From positions 44,203 through 108,202 of the forward strand of contig NZ_JAJJZG010000012.1 of NCBI RefSeq assembly GCF_021028995.1: 64,000 nucleotides of DNA, written 5' to 3'. Numbering within the stretch: position 1 is the stretch's first letter; every line of letters begins with the position of its first letter. The translations under genes were made by a program, and so were the position numbers. Below are positions 60,907 to 64,000 of this stretch, in pieces. The DNA comes from Halobacterium sp. KA-4 (GTDB lineage: Archaea > Halobacteriota > Halobacteria > Halobacteriales > Halobacteriaceae). A model generated the notes under the pieces. The model saw nothing but the letters and a program-made list of their open reading frames with translations. It did no database searches and had not been told where the DNA came from.

Positions 60907-62124
60907 CTATCCGATTCCAAGAAGCGCGTTCAAGAGGTGATAGAGCGTATAGCTAATGAGACCTGCTCCGAACATCGAGCCGACCCACGAGCCGACCGTG
61001 TAACCCACCTTCCGAGGCGAGACACCATTTCCACTTGACGATTCCGCTGCGAGACCGCTTCCAACGATGCTCGCGATCATTACTTTATTGAACGAAATTG
61101 GGATGCCGAAGACGATTGCAAGCTGCGCTATTAGGAATGCCGGGATGAGCGCCGCGATAGATCGTCTCGGTCCTAACGAGGCGTACTCGTTCGAGACAGC
61201 TTGGACGAGTCGCGGCCCCCGAATCCACGCGCCCAAGAGAATCCCCCCACCTCCGAGGGCGAGCAGATAGATCGAAGGAAGCCGGAGTTCCGATTCAAAG
61301 ATCGTTTCGAGGGGCCCGGTTGCCAGTCCGACCTGCGTACCACCGCTCGTGAACACGACGATGAGCCCCAGGGCAATGAGGAATTGATTGATGCCTGCGG
61401 TTTCGTCCCGTTGGAGGAGCGCCCGGGTAACAAGAAGCGCGACGAGACCGCCGATCACGCTCACGAGGACCATCCCAAGCGTGTACGTCCCGCCGATCGT
61501 CATTGGCAGAAGTTGCGACTGCGTCGCAATATATCGTGCGGCTGACCCCTGGCTGCCGGATGCCGTTGGAATAATCGTGAGCTGGATATTAGCGAGTGCA
61601 TACCCGACCGCTCCGCCGAGAAGCGGAATTCCTACGGTTTCGGGTACGGATTCGCTTCGAAGGCCACGTGCGAGCCCGTATGCGAGAACGCCTTCGACAA
61701 CTGGAATCGCAAACCAGAACCCGAGAATGACGACGTACTCATGGTAAGCAAAGCCGCCGCCTAATGCAATTCCGGCGCCGATCATCGCTCCGGTAACGGT
61801 GAACGCGGACGGAATCGGATAACCGTATGAGTTCCCGATCGTGATGAGCGTCGCCGCTGTAAGTAGGGCAGCCGCCGCTGCAAGCGGCGTAATCGTGACA
61901 CCAGTAATGAGATCCTTTCCGATCGTCTCGGAAATGCTCCCCCCTTGGAGGATCGCACCTAGACCAGCGACGATCCCAACCAGCAGTGCAGCCCGGAGGA
62001 CGGAGAGTGCGTTTGCACCGACGGCTGGAGCGACGGGGGCGGAGTTACTATTGGCCCCGACTGTGAACGACATAAACAGGGCCGCTATGAGAGCGATACT
62101 CAGCACCAAGAGTACTGAAGCCAT
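60907..62124 (-). CDS. pit: PiT-family inorganic phosphate transporter
   Basis: 405 aa with about ten transmembrane helices. The duplicated PiT signature is visible: GANSNSAPVAPAVGANALS in the N-terminal repeat, and ISFNKVMIASIVGSGLA with GNGVSPRKVGYTVGSW in the C-terminal repeat. It imports phosphate (or metal-phosphate) using a cation gradient. Convergent with the 107-aa gene. No PhoU-like partner gene is seen. Confidence 0.85.
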   Translation of the reverse strand: MASVLLVLSIALIAALFMSFTVGANSNSAPVAPAVGANALSVLRAALLVGIVAGLGAILQGGSISETIGKDLITGVTITPLAAAAALLTAATLITIGNSYGYPIPSAFTVTGAMIGAGIALGGGFAYHEYVVILGFWFAIPVVEGVLAYGLARGLRSESVPETVGIPLLGGAVGYALANIQLTIIPTASGSQGSAARYIATQSQLLPMTIGGTYTLGMVLVSVIGGLVALLVTRALLQRDETAGINQFLIALGLIVVFTSGGTQVGLATGPLETIFESELRLPSIYLLALGGGGILLGAWIRGPRLVQAVSNEYASLGPRRSIAALIPAFLIAQLAIVFGIPISFNKVMIASIVGSGLAAESSSGNGVSPRKVGYTVGSWVGSMFGAGLISYTLYHLLNALLGIG

Positions 62125-62299
62125 TAATGAAATCTACCTCGTAATCGTTGTCTGATTAAACCTGTATTCGGAAGGCTGCGCTCGAAACCGAGTCAAAATC
62201 GGGGTATGAATTGGATGAAAGCTTCGGTTTTAACCATATATGCGCCTGCTGCACTGATGTTCGATGTAAGTTATACGAATAGTCAGTATCGTCGGTGAA

Positions 62300-62680
62300 C
62301 ATACCGTTTTGCTTCCACGTCACGGTCGAACGCAGGTGTTCTTCGCGAACGCGGCGGCCCTGTTGGTCGTAGTAGTTTTCTTTACGATAGCCGGGCGGAT
62401 TGTCCCTGTCGTTATCACGGGAATACCACGAGTTGAAGCTTCAGCGGGTTCCCCTAGAACCCGCTGACTGGACTGACTGTACAGCCCCTCGTACTTTGGA
62501 TGTGTCTTCAACTCCTTATGGTCGGGACCTTCCCGGTGTCCTCCCAGACTTGCTGGGAGTGGTAGTTAGCGACGTTCCAGAGCTTGCTGGCCGACCATCC
62601 GTGCCGGTGAAGCGGCTCCGCCACCTGTGAGTGGTTGCAGATTTTCGCTCGATGGGTGCAGTGGACTTCCAGCATCGTGA
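62300..62680 (-). pseudogene. N-terminal remnant of an IS1341-type TnpB
   Basis: Minus-strand frames give MLEVHCTHRAKICNHSQVA, then (one frame over) HGWSASKLWNVANYHSQQV and ELKTHPKYEGLYSQSSQRVL, and finally NPPGYRK-like and RGHRRAFA-like fragments, recognisable against TnpB at 35366-36622 (ASKLWNVGRYYIQQRW, SDLHSQSSQRVLEELAEAF). Several frameshifts are present and the 3' half is missing. Confidence 0.65.
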
Positions 62681-62778
62681 AACGCCCGCATAATCGCTTA
62701 TACGTATGTATCTTGTAATACTGGGTTTGAGAACGGTGGAATATCCGGCCCCGTCGGAGTCGGTGGAACAGGGGACTG

Positions 62779-62834
62779 AGTGACGGCGCGTATCCACGGC
62801 CTGAAGGCCGTGGTATTGCGCCTGCTCAGCGTAT
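62779..62834. repeat. IS1341-type left end, duplicate of 51219-51274
   Basis: 56 nt, 55 of them identical to 51219-51274, with the hairpin ccacggcc-tgaa-ggccgtgg. It stands next to the TnpB remnant at 62300-62680, so marks the left end of that broken element. Confidence 0.75.
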
Positions 62835-62841
62835 TCGGGGA

Positions 62842-64000
62842 TCAGCCGATTCCGTTATCTACGTTTTCAAGAGCCTCCGTCGCGACATCACCCAATTCAC
62901 CAGCTTCAATATGCGAATAGCGCTCACGAACCATCTCCTCAGAGTTGTCTAAGTACCGAGCAGCGACAGTGTACCCAAACGCGCGGACAAGTACCTCTCC
63001 CATCCCACGTCGACCACCGTGCGGCGCGAGATAATCGTGTTTCGGATGGTCGATATCGATCTCTGCGGTCTTAGAGAGCCGTTGGAGAATCGACCGTGCG
63101 CCGTCCGTCGTGATCGACGGCGGCCGGATATCCTCATCGAGCGCTAGCAGCAGGTCACGGGCGTACTCATCACGTCGCTCAGCAATTGCCTCTGGGTGTT
63201 CCCCTCGTTCGGCTAGCTCCTCCTGAACGAGGCCTGCGAGCGTCCGTTGGTCGAACGTCGGAAACACCGGCCACCGCTCCGTCGGCGGATCCATCAGCTG
63301 GCGGTAGCTTCGCAGCGGGGAAATCACTGGATCGGGGAGACTCGCGGCGTCCCACTGCTGTTTCTTCCGGTAGACGTCCATACTCCCATCGTCGAGGGAG
63401 AGATCCTCCCAGCGAACGCCGCGCCGGCGCGGGTCGTTCGGATCCCGGAGGAGTTCCCCAACGCGGACAGCAGTGTACGCGAGAACGAACACTAGAGCCC
63501 GGTCACGAGCCGCCTTCAGCGCCGCGTAGCGCGCACGCTGCTTGTCAAGGGGGCCAGTATCCTCCGGAAGTGTCGTGTAGGCCTCGACGGCGTCGCGGAC
63601 CCGTTCGTCGACGTAGCGAGTGAGGGCGTGGCGCTGTTCGGATGTCCAGGCCTGCTGGTCACCGGGCTTGCGGCCGTCGTCCTCGGGGAGGGGAGCCATC
63701 GCACTCGCCCGCTGCGCGAAGTGCGCTTCAAGGTACCCCTCGTTGACGCACCAGCCACACCATGCAGAGATATAGCGATAATAGGTTTGTACAGTATTCT
63801 GCTTAAGTCCACGATCACCAGCAAGATGCCGAGCGTACTCCCTGAAAACCCGTTCATTCAGGTCCTCAAAGATAGGTTCAGTACCTCACAAAGCATCCTC
63901 AGCTAGCTGTTTCTGAAGCCTGAGTTCTGTGGCGGAGCGGTTGTGCTGGGTGGTCTTGACGAGAAGATCGTCGACGAACCGACGGAGAGCTGTCGCTGTC
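62842..64000 (-). pseudogene. Tyrosine recombinase/integrase with in-frame stop (partial)
   Basis: A continuous frame from the right edge reads TATALRRFVDDLLVKTTQHN then RLQKQLAEDAL, a TGA at 63886-63888, and continues GTEPIFEDLNERVFREYARH and RGLKQNTVQTYYRYISAWC (core-binding domain) into the catalytic domain from 63699. Catalytic residues: Arg in AYTAVRVGELL, HGGRR (His and Arg), and Tyr in RERYSHIE. No start codon in frame lies between the TGA and the ATG at 63699, which would lack the core-binding domain, so the gene is probably inactive. The 5' end is outside the window. Confidence 0.75.

Noticed and set aside
1..64000. CRISPR array, cas genes, toxin-antitoxin pairs, restriction-modification or plasmid replication gene
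   Set aside because: No regularly spaced repeats, Cas proteins, MazF/VapC-type pairs, methyltransferases or Orc1/Cdc6 or RepH-like proteins were found on reading through.

Overview
The window is haloarchaeal (class Halobacteria). Evidence: GC-rich acidic coding sequence, two TATA-binding proteins and a TFIIB, many Tat-type lipoproteins (RR motif plus lipobox), a halocyanin, leaderless-type promoters (TATA element about 25-30 nt before the ATG), an RdfA/SMC-like pair, and haloarchaeal IS200/IS605 and IS6 elements. Several copies of general transcription factors, a conjugation-like cluster, a recombinase and abundant IS debris suggest a megaplasmid or large integrated island rather than core chromosome. 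No replication origin or CRISPR array was seen.

Layout. 0-6.1 kb: minus-strand conjugation-like operon (pilin-like protein, surface protein, Tat lipoprotein, VirB6-like and VirB3-like membrane proteins), preceded by a two-gene exonuclease VII unit whose large subunit ends in a membrane helix. 6.2-15.2 kb: TBP, DUF1931 histone-fold protein, Zn/Cd P1B-ATPase operon, small regulators, TFB and a run of small membrane proteins. 15.5-25.3 kb: CPBP protease, then a copper/redox maturation island: NosY, NosF, a NosL-NosD fusion, a P19/Tp34-like lipoprotein, DsbB, a DsbA-like lipoprotein, a polytopic membrane protein, a C2H2/TM protein and a half-size heme A synthase. No nosZ is present. 25.6-28.8 kb: frameshifted YdjM-type gene and a three-gene ABC exporter. 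29-38 kb: two CDF exporters, a two-domain multicopper oxidase, halocyanin, tRNA-Glu(CTC), TnpB elements, and a divergent NikR/NicO nickel pair. 38-42.4 kb: copper module (CopB-type ATPase, CopZ, permease with two YHS domains). 42.5-51.3 kb: IS6 pseudogene, HPP-UspA and APC-UspA transporters, a full IS605-type element and degenerate IS ends flanked by truncated genes. 51.3-58.2 kb: DUF106 insertase-like protein, regulated ABC-2 exporter, second TBP, and the rdfA/SMC-related cell-shape pair. 58.2-64 kb: amino-acid and phosphate permeases, exchanger and CorC remnants, a TnpB remnant and a tyrosine recombinase with an in-frame stop.

Functionally this is a metal-homeostasis and copper-protein-maturation accessory region: two P1B ATPases, two CDFs, NicO/NikR, CopZ and a YHS permease for traffic; NosDFY, Dsb proteins, MCO and halocyanin for extracytoplasmic copper proteins. 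It carries its own TBP/TFB set, and IS activity has left at least eight broken genes or gene fragments. All family assignments were made by reading motifs; no database search was run.
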